A stretch of 64,000 nt of DNA from Streptomyces sclerotialus (GTDB taxonomy: Bacteria > Actinomycetota > Actinomycetes > Streptomycetales > Streptomycetaceae): assembly GCF_040907265.1 (NCBI RefSeq), contig NZ_JBFOHP010000002.1:3000501-3064500 (forward strand). The letters run 5' to 3'. This document shows positions 55,244 through 64,000 of this stretch, piece after piece (the stretch's first letter is position 1; each line of letters starts with the position of its first letter). The translations under genes were made by a program, and so were the position numbers. The notes beneath the pieces were generated by a model, which saw nothing but the letters and a program-made list of their open reading frames with translations, was not told the origin of the DNA and did no database searches.

Positions 55244-56671
55244 ATGCACGACGCACCGACCGCTTCCGGCACCGGCCCGACCGGTGGCGCGGACAGCGGC
55301 GAACCCCTGTCCGGCGGACTGAAGCAGCGCCACCTGACGATGCTGGGCCTGGGGGGCGTGATCGGCGCCGGCCTGTTCGTGGGGTCCGGGGCCGGCATCA
55401 AGGTGGCGGGTCCCGGCATCGCACTGTCGTATCTCATCGCGGGCGCGCTGGCGATGCTGATCATGCGGATGCTGGGCGAGATGTCCTCGGCGATGCCCGC
55501 CTCGGGCGCGTTCTCGGTGCACGCGGAGCGGGCGCTGGGCCGCTGGGCGGGGTTCAGCGTGGGCTGGCTGTACTGGTTCATGCTCGTGGTCGTGCTGGCC
55601 GTCGAGGCGACCGGCGCGGCGCAGATCGCCAACGGCTGGGTGCCGGCGGTCCCGCAGTGGGGCTGGGTGCTGATCTTCATGCTCTTCTTCACGGGCGCCA
55701 ACCTCGCCGCCGTCCGCAACTTCGGTGAGTTCGAGTTCTGGTTCGCCACGCTCAAGGTCGGCGCCATCGTGCTCTTCCTCGTCCTGGGGCTGCTGGCGAT
55801 CTTCGGGGTGCTGCCGGCCTCCGGCGGGTACGACGGGAATCCGGTGGGCCTGGCGCACCTCACCGGCGACGGCGGCTTCCTGCCCAACGGCTGGTCCGGG
55901 GTGGTCTCGGGAGTCCTGGCCGTGGTGTTCGCGTTCGGCGGCCTGGAGGTCGTGACGATCGCGGCGGCCGAGTCCGACGACCCGGCGCGTGCGGTGGGCC
56001 GGGCGGTGCGCAGCGCGGTCTGGCGGATCCTCTTCTTCTACGTCGGGTCGATGCTGGTCATCGTCGCCCTGCTGCCCTGGTCCTCGATCGAGCCGGGCAA
56101 GAGCCCGTACGTGGCGGTGCTGGACCGGCTGGGGGTGCCGGGCGCCGGCCAGATCATGAACGTGGTGGTCTTCGTGGCGCTGCTGTCCGCGCTGAACGCC
56201 AATCTCTACGGATCGTCGCGGATGGTGTTCTCGCTGGCCGAGCGGGGTGAGGCGCCGCGCGGGCTGCTGAAGGTCTCGGGCGGCGGGGTGCCGCGGCGGG
56301 CCGTACTGGCCTCGGTCGCCTTCGGCTTCGTCTCGGTCCTGCTGAATCTCAAGTGGCCGGATTCGGTCTTCCTGTATCTGCTCAACGCCGTCGGCGCGGT
56401 ACTGCTCTTCGTCTGGGGCCTGATCGCCGTCTCCCAGCTGCGGCTGCGCCGCCGGCTCGAACGTGAGGCGCCGGAGAAGCTCACGCTCCGTATGTTGGGC
56501 TTCCCGTGGCTGACCTGGGTGGCGCTGGCCGGTATGGCGGCCGTGATCGTGCTGATGCTGACCGATGCGACGGCCCGTCCGCAGCTGCTGTGGTCGGCCG
56601 GGGCGACCGTGCTGGTCCTGCTGATCGCGGGTGCGCGGGAGGTACGGGACCGGCGCCGGAAGGTGTCGTGA
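55244..56671 (+). CDS. Amino acid permease (APC family), paralogue 2
   Basis: 475 residues from ATG 55244 (MHDAPTASGTGPTGG). Same APC fold and motifs as paralogue 1 (LKQRHLTMLGLGGVIGAGLFVG, NFGEFEFWFATLKVGAI). The open frame extends 264 bp further upstream but that part is not protein-like. The ribosome site is weak (GAGAAG 9 bases before). A 195-bp gap leads to paralogue 3. Confidence 0.9.
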   Translation: MHDAPTASGTGPTGGADSGEPLSGGLKQRHLTMLGLGGVIGAGLFVGSGAGIKVAGPGIALSYLIAGALAMLIMRMLGEMSSAMPASGAFSVHAERALGRWAGFSVGWLYWFMLVVVLAVEATGAAQIANGWVPAVPQWGWVLIFMLFFTGANLAAVRNFGEFEFWFATLKVGAIVLFLVLGLLAIFGVLPASGGYDGNPVGLAHLTGDGGFLPNGWSGVVSGVLAVVFAFGGLEVVTIAAAESDDPARAVGRAVRSAVWRILFFYVGSMLVIVALLPWSSIEPGKSPYVAVLDRLGVPGAGQIMNVVVFVALLSALNANLYGSSRMVFSLAERGEAPRGLLKVSGGGVPRRAVLASVAFGFVSVLLNLKWPDSVFLYLLNAVGAVLLFVWGLIAVSQLRLRRRLEREAPEKLTLRMLGFPWLTWVALAGMAAVIVLMLTDATARPQLLWSAGATVLVLLIAGAREVRDRRRKVS

Positions 56672-56866
56672 CCGGCGCCCGCGGGTGAGACGCCGGTCAC
56701 CCTCTGTCGCTGTCGATCACGCCTTGGGTGCGGTGGGTCACGATTAAGTCTGAATATCGAACATCCAGTGCACGACTGTTGTCCTGAGCGGACGCCCCAC
56801 CCAAACTGAGCGGGCTCATATGGATCCGCCTCAGCTCCGCTCTCACATATTGGGACAGGTACGACC

Positions 56867-58291
56867 ATGAATCGGACACCTTCGTCCACCGCGCCCGAGC
56901 GCGAGCCGGCCGACCAGGCCGCGGGCGCCGGACCGGACGGCGGCACCTCGCTGTCCAACGGGCTCAAGCAGCGCCATCTCTCGATGATCGCCCTGGGCGG
57001 CGTGATCGGCGCCGGGCTCTTCGTCGGTTCCGGCGCCGGCATCGCGGCCGCCGGCCCCTCCATCGTCATCGCATACGCCATATCCGGCTGCCTGGTCATG
57101 CTGATCATGCGCATGCTGGGCGAGATGTCCGCGGCCAACCCGGCCTCCGGCTCCTTCTCCGTGCACGCCGAGCGGTCGATCGGCCCCTGGGCCGGCTTCA
57201 CCGCCGGCTGGATGTTCACCGCCCTGCTGTGCGTGGCCGTCGCCGCCGAGGCGCTGGGCGCGGCCGACATCATGGTGAGCTGGTTCCCCGGCACGGAGCC
57301 GTGGATGTGGGTCCTGCTCTTCATGGTGATCTTCTGCGGCACCAACCTCGCAGCGGTCGGCAACTTCGGTGAGTTCGAGTTCTGGTTCGCCGCCCTCAAG
57401 GTCGCCGCGATCGGCATCTTCCTGGTCCTCGGCCTGCTCGCCATCTTCGGCCTGCTGCCCGGCACGGACGCGCCCGGCGCCTCGCACCTCACCGGCGACG
57501 GCGGCTTCCTGCCCAAGGGCGTGGACGGCCTGATGGTCGGCCTGCTCGCCTCGGTCTTCGCGTACGGCGGTCTGGAGACGGTGACCATCGCGGCCGCCGA
57601 GTCCAAGGACCCGGTGCGCGGCGTCGCCCGCGCGGTGCGCACCGCGATGTGGCGCATCGCCCTCTTCTACGTCGGCTCGATGGCGATCATCGTCACGGTC
57701 ATCCCGTGGAGCGCGCCGGAGATCGCCAAGGCCGGCCCGTACGTCGCGGTCCTCGACTACCTGAAGATCCCCGCGGCCGGCCAGATCATGAACGTGGTCA
57801 TCCTGGTCGCCCTGCTCTCGGCGATGAACGCCAACATCTACGGCTCGTCCCGGATGGCGTACTCGCTCACGGCGCGCGGCCAGGGCCCGCGGTTCCTGAG
57901 CAAGGTGAGCGGCGGCGTGCCGCGCCTGGCGGTGCTGCTCTGCTCGGCCTTCGGCTTCTTCACCGTGGTGCTCAGCATCGTGTGGCCGGACACCGTCTTC
58001 CAGTGGCTGCTGAACATGGTCGGCGCGGCGATCCTCGTGGTCTGGGGCTTCATCGCGGCGGCCCAGCTGAAGATGCGCCGCACGCTGGAGCGGGAGGCGC
58101 CGGAGCGGCTGGTCGTGCGGATGTGGGCGTTCCCGTTCCTGACCTGGGTGGCGCTGGCCGGCATCGCGGCGGTGCTGCTGCTGATGCTGCGCGACGAGGC
58201 GCAGCGCATCCAGCTGTACTTCACGGGCGGCTTCGGGCTGGTGCTGGCCGCGATCGGGCTCGTACGGCAGCAGATGCGCGCCCGCGACTGA
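56867..58291 (+). CDS. Amino acid permease (APC family), paralogue 3
   Basis: 474 residues from ATG 56867 (MNRTPSSTAPEREPAD). Twelve membrane helices, LKQRHLSMIALGGVIGAGLFVG and NFGEFEFWFAALKVAAI. Close to paralogues 1 and 2 along the whole length; ACAGG lies upstream. It ends at a strong 18-bp hairpin. Substrates of the three cannot be told apart by sequence alone. Confidence 0.9.
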   Translation: MNRTPSSTAPEREPADQAAGAGPDGGTSLSNGLKQRHLSMIALGGVIGAGLFVGSGAGIAAAGPSIVIAYAISGCLVMLIMRMLGEMSAANPASGSFSVHAERSIGPWAGFTAGWMFTALLCVAVAAEALGAADIMVSWFPGTEPWMWVLLFMVIFCGTNLAAVGNFGEFEFWFAALKVAAIGIFLVLGLLAIFGLLPGTDAPGASHLTGDGGFLPKGVDGLMVGLLASVFAYGGLETVTIAAAESKDPVRGVARAVRTAMWRIALFYVGSMAIIVTVIPWSAPEIAKAGPYVAVLDYLKIPAAGQIMNVVILVALLSAMNANIYGSSRMAYSLTARGQGPRFLSKVSGGVPRLAVLLCSAFGFFTVVLSIVWPDTVFQWLLNMVGAAILVVWGFIAAAQLKMRRTLEREAPERLVVRMWAFPFLTWVALAGIAAVLLLMLRDEAQRIQLYFTGGFGLVLAAIGLVRQQMRARD

Positions 58292-58314
58292 GCGCGCGGC
58301 CGCGACTGTCCTCT

Positions 58315-58354
58315 GAGGCGGGGCGGGACTCCTACGGGAGTCCCGCCCCGCCTC
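58315..58354 (+). terminator. Terminator after permease 3
   Basis: Perfect 18-bp stem (58315-58332 with 58337-58354), loop TACG, followed by a T-rich CGTCTTTC. Confidence 0.85.
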
Positions 58355-58418
58355 CGTCTTTCGGCCCAGGCCCCGCCCCCTTACCCGGTAAGCGCACTCA
58401 CCTGCTGTTAGCCTGCTC

Positions 58419-58435
58419 TTGCAACTAACTTGCAA
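58419..58435. promoter_or_regulatory. Nur operator upstream of sodF
   Basis: TTGCAACTAACTTGCAA is TTGCAA-N5-TTGCAA, the exact published Nur box. Nur with nickel represses sodF in Streptomyces; the site is 36 bp before the sodF start. Confidence 0.9.
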
Positions 58436-58470
58436 CTACTGCTTTTGAGCAGCTTGGAGGCTCGGCGCAC

Positions 58471-59118
58471 ATGGCGACGTACACACTTCCGGAACTCCCC
58501 TACGACTACTCGGCGCTGGCGCCCGTCATCAGCCCCGAGATCATCGAGCTGCACCACGACAAGCACCACGCCGCCTACGTGAAGGGCGCCAACGACACCC
58601 TGGAGCAGCTGGCCGAGGCCCGCGACAAGGACCAGTGGGGCTCGATCAACGGCCTGGAGAAGAACCTGGCCTTCCACCTCTCCGGCCACATCCTGCACAG
58701 CATCTACTGGCAGAACATGACCGGCCCGAAGGACGGCGGCGGCGAGCCGCTGGCCGTGGACGGCGTGGGCGAGCTGGCCGACGCGATCGCGGAGAGCTTC
58801 GGCAACTTCGCCAAGTTCAAGGCCCAGCTGACCAAGGCGTCGGCGACGACACAGGGCTCCGGCTGGGGCGTGCTCGCCTACGAGCCGGTCACCGGCCGGC
58901 TCATCGTCGAGCAGGTCTACGACCACCAGGGCAACGTCGGCCAGGGCTCGGTCCCGATCCTGGTCTTCGACGCCTGGGAGCACGCCTTCTACCTCCAGTA
59001 CAAGAACCAGAAGGTCGACTTCATCGAGGCCATGTGGCAGGTCGTCAACTGGCAGGACGTCGCCAAGCGCTACGCGGCCGCTAAGGAGCGCGCGCACAAC
59101 CTGCTGCTCGCCCCGTGA
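58471..59118 (+). CDS. sodF: Superoxide dismutase, Fe(Zn) type
   Basis: 215 residues from ATG 58471. Fe/Mn SOD fold: [16 protein letters not shown] (first metal His), [19 protein letters not shown] (second), and [11 protein letters not shown] (Asp and His ligands). The Nur box upstream indicates the nickel-repressed Fe-type enzyme rather than the Ni-SOD. It removes superoxide in the cytoplasm and ends at a terminator. Confidence 0.96.
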   Translation: MATYTLPELPYDYSALAPVISPEIIELHHDKHHAAYVKGANDTLEQLAEARDKDQWGSINGLEKNLAFHLSGHILHSIYWQNMTGPKDGGGEPLAVDGVGELADAIAESFGNFAKFKAQLTKASATTQGSGWGVLAYEPVTGRLIVEQVYDHQGNVGQGSVPILVFDAWEHAFYLQYKNQKVDFIEAMWQVVNWQDVAKRYAAAKERAHNLLLAP

Positions 59119-59190
59119 GGCGGTAGCTCCCCCGCACGTCCTGCCTCGTGATCGTCTTCTCACCTTTCACCCGGCAGGCGGATAAAGGAA

Positions 59191-59223
59191 CCGCCCCCGC
59201 GAGGACGTGACTCGCGGGGGCGG
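59191..59223 (+). terminator. Terminator after sodF
   Basis: Perfect 13-bp stem (59191-59203 with 59211-59223), loop of 7, plus three more base pairs around a mismatch at the base. Confidence 0.8.
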
Positions 59224-59256
59224 CTCCCGTACGGGGCGGGTCCCTGCGCCGCCGGG

Positions 59257-59298
59257 TGCGGCACCGTCGTGGTTGTTCGCGCAGTTCCCCGCGCCCCT
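59257..59298 (-). repeat. Dispersed streptomycete intergenic repeat, copy 2
   Basis: On the minus strand AGGGGCGCGGGGAACTGCGC followed by a GAACAACCACGACGG stretch, the same element as 47621-47664. It ends about 7 bp before the stop of the DsbA-like gene (59305). Confidence 0.75.
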
Positions 59299-59304
59299 AG
59301 GCGC

Positions 59305-59991
59305 TCAGTCGAAGCTGGGGGCCGCCGTGCGGGTGCGCTTGATCTCGTAGAAGCCCGGGATGGACGCGACCATCAGGGTGCCGTCCCAGAGCTTGGCGGC
59401 CTCCTCGCCCTTGGGGGACGGGGTGACCACGGGGCCGAAGAAGGCGATCTGCCCACCCGTCGCCCGGCCTCCGCCCCCGGAAGAGTTCGCTTCGCTCACG
59501 CTGCTCCCGGGGCCGGGCACCGCGATGACCGGCGTGCCGACCTCCTGGCCGACCAGGTCGATGCCCTCCTTGTGCGAGGCGCGCAGCCGCTCGTCGTACG
59601 CGTCGGTGTCGGCCGCGTCCGCCAGCTCGGCGGGCAGGCCCGCGTCCGCCAGCGCCGCGAGGATCGTCTCGCGGGTGCGCGGCGCGCCCTGGTTGTGGAA
59701 ACGGGTGCCGAGCGCGGTGTAGAGCGGGGCGAGGACCTCGCTGCCGTACTTCTCCTCGGCCGCGATGCAGACCCGTACCGGCGCCCACGCCTCGGTCCGC
59801 ATCATCTCCTGGTACGCCTCGGGCAGCTCGTCGAGCTTGTCCTCGTTCAGCACGGCCAGGCTCATCACGTGCCAGCGGACCTCCACCGGCCGGACCTTCT
59901 CCACTTCGAGCATCCAGCGGGAGGTCAGCCATGCCCAGGGGCACAGCGGGTCGAACCAGAAGTCTGCCGGGGTCTTGCCGGTGTCGGACAC
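59305..59991 (-). CDS. DsbA family, mycothiol-dependent nitroreductase-like protein
   Basis: 228 residues from GTG 59991 with GGAG upstream. It closely resembles the Rv2466c-type DsbA-fold enzyme: ADFWFDPLCPWAW, HVMSLAVLNE, DAGLPAELADAADTDAYD, and the C-terminal ELKRTRT-like KRTRTAAPSFD. The usual active site CPWC is CPWA here, so only one Cys remains. A Gly/Ser-rich insert of about 22 residues (PGPGSSVSEANSSGGGG) interrupts TPVIAV...IAFFGPV. It may act as a mono-thiol mycothiol-using enzyme. Confidence 0.9.
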   Translation of the reverse strand: MSDTGKTPADFWFDPLCPWAWLTSRWMLEVEKVRPVEVRWHVMSLAVLNEDKLDELPEAYQEMMRTEAWAPVRVCIAAEEKYGSEVLAPLYTALGTRFHNQGAPRTRETILAALADAGLPAELADAADTDAYDERLRASHKEGIDLVGQEVGTPVIAVPGPGSSVSEANSSGGGGRATGGQIAFFGPVVTPSPKGEEAAKLWDGTLMVASIPGFYEIKRTRTAAPSFD

Positions 59992-60128
59992 GGTCTCTCC
60001 TATGGCATTCGGAAGGCAGGGTCACCGGCCGGTTCAACCCCCGCGCACCGTGCCATGATTCCCAGTGTTCGATATGCGAGACGAAGAGATCGCCACGAAG
60101 CAGAACGCGAAGACGAAGGAGTCACGCC

Positions 60129-62717
60129 GTGCCCGGTGAGAATCTGTCCCGAGACGAGGCCCGCGAGCGGGCCCGGCTGCTGGCCGTCGACGGGTACGAG
60201 GTGGCGCTGGACCTGCGGTCAGCCGTGGCCGAGGGTGAGGCGGCCCGCACCTTCCGCTCCGTCACCACCATCCGCTTCCGCTCCTCCCAGCCGGGCGCCG
60301 ACACCTTCGCCGACCTGATCGCGCCCGAGGTCACCCGGGTGACCCTGAACGGCCGCGAGCTGGACCCCGCGGCCGTCTTCGACGGCACCCGGATCGCCCT
60401 GCCCGACCTGGCGGCGGAGAACGTCCTCGTCGTGGACGCGCAGTGCGCCTACAGCCGGACCGGCGAGGGCCTGCACCGCTTCGTCGACCCCGAGGACGGC
60501 GAGGTCTACCTCTACACGCAGTACGAGCCGGCCGACGCCCGCCGGGTCTTCGCGAACTTCGAACAGCCCGACCTCAAGGCCCCCTTCACCTTCGAGGTGA
60601 CCGCGCCCGAGGGCTGGGTCGTGCTCAGCAACGGCGTCGAGGAAGGCCCCGCCGAAGGAGCCGTGCACCGCTTCGCCCGTACGCAGCCCCTCTCCACGTA
60701 CATCACCGCCGTGGTCGCGGGCCCGTACCACTACGTCTCCGACACCTACCGCCGTACGTTCGAGGACGGCACCGAGCTGGAGGTCCCGCTCGGCGCGCTC
60801 TGCCGCAAGGGGCTGGCCCGGCACTTCGACGCGGACGACGTCTTCACCGTCACCAAGCAGGGCCTGGACTTCTTCCACGACCACTTCGACTACCCGTACC
60901 CCTTCGGCAAGTACGACCAGGCGTTCGTGCCCGAGTACAACATCGGCGCCATGGAGAACCCGGGCTGCGTCACCTTCCGCGAGGAGTTCATCTTCCGCGG
61001 CAAGGTCACGCAGGCGTCGTACGAGCGGCGGGCCAACGTCATCCTGCACGAGATGGCCCACATGTGGTTCGGCGACCTGGTCACCATGGAGTGGTGGGAC
61101 GACCTGTGGCTCAAGGAGTCCTTCGCGGACTTCATGGGCGCGCTGTCGCTGGCCGAGGCCACCCGCTTCAAGGACGGCTGGATCACCTTCGCCAACGGCC
61201 GCAAGGCCTGGGCGTACCGCGCCGACCAGCTGCCCTCCACGCACCCCATCACCGCGGACATCCACGACCTGGAGGACGCCAAGCTCAACTTCGACGGGAT
61301 CACCTACGCCAAGGGCGCTTCGGTGCTCAAGCAGCTGGTGGCGTACGTGGGCCGGGACGCCTTCCTGGACGGGGCGCGGCGCTACTTCAAGCGCCACGCG
61401 TACGGCAACACCACCCTGGCCGACCTGCTGACCGCGCTGGAGGAGACCTCGGGCCGCGACCTGGCGGCCTGGTCCCGCTCCTGGCTGCAGACGGCCGGCG
61501 TCAACGCGCTCACCCCGCAGGTCACCTACGACGCGCAGGACCGCATCACCGAGCTGTCCGTCCTCCAGGAGGCCTCCCCCGCCCGGCCCGAGCTGCGGCC
61601 GCACCGGGTCGCGGTCGGCCTGTACCGCCGCGCCGACGCGGACGGCGCGCTGGTCCGGTACGCCCGTGCCGAGCTGGACGTCTCCGGGCAGCGCACGGTG
61701 GTCGAGGAGCTGGCCGGGGCCGAGCGCCCCGATCTGATCCTGGTCAACGACGACGACCTGACGTACTGCAAGATCCGCTTCGACGAGCGGTCGCTGGCCA
61801 CCCTGCGCGGCCACCTCGGCGAGATCACCGACCCGATGGCGCGCGCCCTGTGCTGGTCCGCGCTGTGGGGCCTGACCCGGGACGGGCTGATGCCGGCCCG
61901 CGACTACCTCGACATCGTGCTGCGGTTCGCCGGGCGGGAGTCCGACATCGGGGTGCTGCAGACCCTGCACGCCCAGGCCCGCACCGCGCTGCACCACTAC
62001 GCCGCACCCGACTGGCGGAAGACCGGTGCGCAGCAGCTGGCCCAGGGCGCCCTGCGTGAGCTGCGGCTCGCCGAGCCCGGCAGCGGCCACCAGCTCACCT
62101 GGGCCCGGTTCTTCGCCTCCGTCGCCTCCACCGAGGCCGACTTTCAGCTGCTGAACGGGTTGCTGGAAGGCACCGCGAAGGTCGACGGACTGGACGTCGA
62201 CCAGGAGGTGCGCTGGGCGTTCCTGGAGCCGCTGGCCGCGCACGGCGTCGCCGACGAGCGGGTGATCGACGCCGAACTGGCCCGGGACGACACCGCGTCC
62301 GGCAAGCGGCACCACGTCCGCTGCCTGGCCGCCCGGCCCTCCGCCGGAGTCAAGGCACGTGCCTGGGCGGACGTCGTGGAGTCCGACACGCTCTCCAACG
62401 CCCTGGTGGAGGCCACGATCTCGGGCTTCGACCAGCCGGGCCAGCGCGAGCTGCTCGCGCCGTACGCGCCGAAGTACTTCGACGCCCTGCAGAAGGTCTG
62501 GCAGGAGCGGTCCATCGAGATCGGGATGGCCGTCGTCCGGGGCCTCTTCCCCTCGCTGCAGAGCAGCCCGGAGACGCTGGACGCGGCCGACGCCTGGCTC
62601 ATCGCGCACCCGGACGCGCCGCCCGCGCTGCGCCGCCTGGTGTCGGAGTCGCGGGACGACCTCGCGCGGGCGCTGCGGGCACAGGCTTGTGACGCAAAGG
62701 TCGGCGACAGGCCGTAA
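60129..62717 (+). CDS. pepN: Aminopeptidase N
   Basis: 862 residues from GTG 60129 with AAGGAG 7 bases upstream. M1 metallopeptidase: GAMEN exopeptidase motif in YNIGAMENPGC, zinc site HEMAH in NVILHEMAHMWFGDLVTMEWWDDLWLKESFAD (HExxH plus downstream Glu). The C-terminal helical ERAP1-like domain fills about 540-862. It trims N-terminal residues in peptide turnover. Confidence 0.97.
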   Translation: MPGENLSRDEARERARLLAVDGYEVALDLRSAVAEGEAARTFRSVTTIRFRSSQPGADTFADLIAPEVTRVTLNGRELDPAAVFDGTRIALPDLAAENVLVVDAQCAYSRTGEGLHRFVDPEDGEVYLYTQYEPADARRVFANFEQPDLKAPFTFEVTAPEGWVVLSNGVEEGPAEGAVHRFARTQPLSTYITAVVAGPYHYVSDTYRRTFEDGTELEVPLGALCRKGLARHFDADDVFTVTKQGLDFFHDHFDYPYPFGKYDQAFVPEYNIGAMENPGCVTFREEFIFRGKVTQASYERRANVILHEMAHMWFGDLVTMEWWDDLWLKESFADFMGALSLAEATRFKDGWITFANGRKAWAYRADQLPSTHPITADIHDLEDAKLNFDGITYAKGASVLKQLVAYVGRDAFLDGARRYFKRHAYGNTTLADLLTALEETSGRDLAAWSRSWLQTAGVNALTPQVTYDAQDRITELSVLQEASPARPELRPHRVAVGLYRRADADGALVRYARAELDVSGQRTVVEELAGAERPDLILVNDDDLTYCKIRFDERSLATLRGHLGEITDPMARALCWSALWGLTRDGLMPARDYLDIVLRFAGRESDIGVLQTLHAQARTALHHYAAPDWRKTGAQQLAQGALRELRLAEPGSGHQLTWARFFASVASTEADFQLLNGLLEGTAKVDGLDVDQEVRWAFLEPLAAHGVADERVIDAELARDDTASGKRHHVRCLAARPSAGVKARAWADVVESDTLSNALVEATISGFDQPGQRELLAPYAPKYFDALQKVWQERSIEIGMAVVRGLFPSLQSSPETLDAADAWLIAHPDAPPALRRLVSESRDDLARALRAQACDAKVGDRP

Positions 62718-62841
62718 CCCTGGGTAGGACCAGCACTTATCGGCCGTCGAACGCTCGTACTTTAGGACGCGGTTGTGCGTAAACGTCGACGGATCGGTAA
62801 CAGCGGTTAGGCGGCGGCTCGGGCGAGGGAATGGCGGGGGC

Positions 62842-63957
62842 ATGAACCACAACACCCCGCTCTCTCCCCGCCCGCTCCACCACCTCTCCGACGTACGGCA
62901 CCGCGTCCTGACCGCCCGGCAGCTGCGCGAGCACGGCATCGCGCCGTCCGACCTCGCCGAGCGGTGCCGGCCCGGGGGCCCCTGGCAGCAGATCCTGCCG
63001 GGGGTCCACCTGCTGCACCCGGGCCCGCCCACCAGTGAGGAGCGGCTGCACGCCGTCCTGCTCTACGCGGCCCGGCGCACCCCCGCCGCGTCCACGGACC
63101 CGGACGGGGAGCCCGCCGTCCCCCCTCAGGGCGGCGCCGACCGCCATGAGCCGGAGGCGATGATCACCGGGCTGGCGGCGCTCGCCCTGCACCGCTTCTC
63201 CTCCGCGCCCCCACTGCTCTCCCTGGACCGCATCGAGGTGCTGGTGCCACGCTCCCGGCGGCTGCGCTCGACGGGCTTCGCGCAGGTCGTACGGGCCCAG
63301 ACGCCGCCGCCCGCGGTGGAGGTCACCGGCCTGCCGGTCGCCCCGGTGCCCAGAGCGCTGGCCGACGCGGTGGCCCGGCTGACCGGCCCGCAGTCCACCC
63401 GGTCCGGGTTCGGGGAGAGCGAGATGACCGCGCTGGAGGCGGTCGGCGGGCCGACGGCCATCCGGCGGCTGCTGAGTGAAGCGGTGCGCGGCGGGCACTG
63501 TGACCCGACCGTGGTGGTGCGGGAGCTGAGCCGGGCCCGGCTGCTGGGCAAGCCGCAGGTGATGGACGCGGTGGACGGGCTGCTGGCGGAGGGCCGGGCG
63601 CTCGCCGAGGGAATGCTGTACGCGCTGGTCAAGGACCACCGGTTGCCGGACCCGGTGTGGAACGTGGACCTGCGGCTGCCGGGCGGCCCGTACCTCGGCG
63701 GGGTGGACGCCTTCTGGCCGGTGCAGGCGGTGGCACTGACGATCGACGCGCGGTCCCCGAAGTACGCGGACCAGACGCTGTGGCCGGAGCACACCCGCAC
63801 CCGTGAGCGGCTGGAGCGGCTGGGCATCACGGTCGTGCAGGTGACGCCGAAGAAGCTGCGGGAGGCACCCGAGCAGCAGGCGACGGTGGTGCGGACGGCG
63901 CTGATGGCGGCGGCCGACCGGGAGCCGAGCGCGTACGTGGCGGTGCTGCCGAAGTAA
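62842..63957 (+). CDS. AbiEi-antitoxin-like / Vsr-fold nuclease-like protein
   Basis: 371 residues from ATG 62842; a start at GTG 62773 is also open. The N-terminus (about 15-60) resembles the winged helix of AbiEi-type antitoxins (VLTARQLREHGIAPSDLAERCRP, QQILPGVHLLHPG). The C-terminus resembles DUF559/Vsr-like restriction nuclease folds (GVDAFWPVQAVALTIDAR, RLERLGITVVQVTPKKL), but the second acidic site appears as TID rather than EID. It is a common orphan in actinobacteria; no toxin partner is beside it. Function unknown. Confidence 0.75.
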   Translation: MNHNTPLSPRPLHHLSDVRHRVLTARQLREHGIAPSDLAERCRPGGPWQQILPGVHLLHPGPPTSEERLHAVLLYAARRTPAASTDPDGEPAVPPQGGADRHEPEAMITGLAALALHRFSSAPPLLSLDRIEVLVPRSRRLRSTGFAQVVRAQTPPPAVEVTGLPVAPVPRALADAVARLTGPQSTRSGFGESEMTALEAVGGPTAIRRLLSEAVRGGHCDPTVVVRELSRARLLGKPQVMDAVDGLLAEGRALAEGMLYALVKDHRLPDPVWNVDLRLPGGPYLGGVDAFWPVQAVALTIDARSPKYADQTLWPEHTRTRERLERLGITVVQVTPKKLREAPEQQATVVRTALMAAADREPSAYVAVLPK

Positions 63958-64000
63958 GCGCCTGTGTCTCTCGGCGCGACGCGAAAGGGGCGGGCCACCG

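Overview
This is high-GC actinobacterial DNA, almost certainly a Streptomyces chromosome core segment. The evidence is very strong third-position GC, frequent GTG starts, Scr1/DUF397 and Eis/SCP2-type families, mycothiol-linked genes, a 1.5-kb-arm RNase E, and a gene order (obg-rpmA-rplU-rne, rodA-mrdA-mreDCB-ndk, folC-valS, clpX-clpP2-clpP1-tig, rpiB, sodF, pepN) that matches the streptomycete core as I remember it. No rRNA, prophage, insertion sequence, integrase or CRISPR array was found.

Layout: 1-3.5 kb is an accessory patch: a truncated trypsin-like protease/STAND NTPase, a Scr1-type HTH regulator with its DUF397 partner, a divergent anti-sigma-like ATPase and a glutamine amidotransferase. 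3.7-10.7 kb is the ribosome/RNA block (obg, rpmA, rplU with a recognisable promoter and long leader, and rne). 10.9-16.9 kb carries the two radical-SAM-related proteins usually found near RNase E/G, split here by a GNAT enzyme and an unusual helical repeat protein, then a CYTH-CHAD protein. 17.1-20.5 kb is pyruvate carboxylase. 20.7-27.8 kb is the cell-wall elongation cluster (rodA, mrdA, mreD, mreC, mreB) with ndk. 28-35 kb holds folC, a DUF4233 membrane protein, an extra class B penicillin-binding protein and valS. 34.9-40.5 kb has a proline/glutamine-rich membrane protein and the ATP-dependent proteolysis block clpX, clpP2, clpP1, tig, with a ClgR operator before clpP1. Two tRNA genes (Pro-TGG, Gly-TCC) follow. 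41-49 kb is a mixed set: ArsC-like protein, small membrane protein, acyltransferase, antiporter, PP2C phosphatase, Eis-like acetyltransferase, Nei-type glycosylase, rpiB. 49.2-58.3 kb has three paralogous amino acid permeases interrupted by a frameshifted Ser/Thr kinase, an LPETG surface protein and bioY. 58.4-64 kb has sodF behind an exact Nur (nickel) operator, a DsbA-like mycothiol-dependent reductase, pepN and an AbiEi/nuclease-like protein.

Most minus-strand genes from 3.7 to 40.5 kb are co-oriented and separated by clear hairpins, so they look like a chain of short operons. The most unusual signals are: a one-base frameshift in a six-G run of the kinase; short tandem repeats (three of 23-bp period) that repeatedly begin at or just past gene stop codons; dense basic repeat arms on both sides of the RNase E core; a helical repeat protein of unknown role; a thiol reductase that lacks its second active-site Cys and has a low-complexity insert; and two genes whose best starts may be non-canonical (CUG, AUC).
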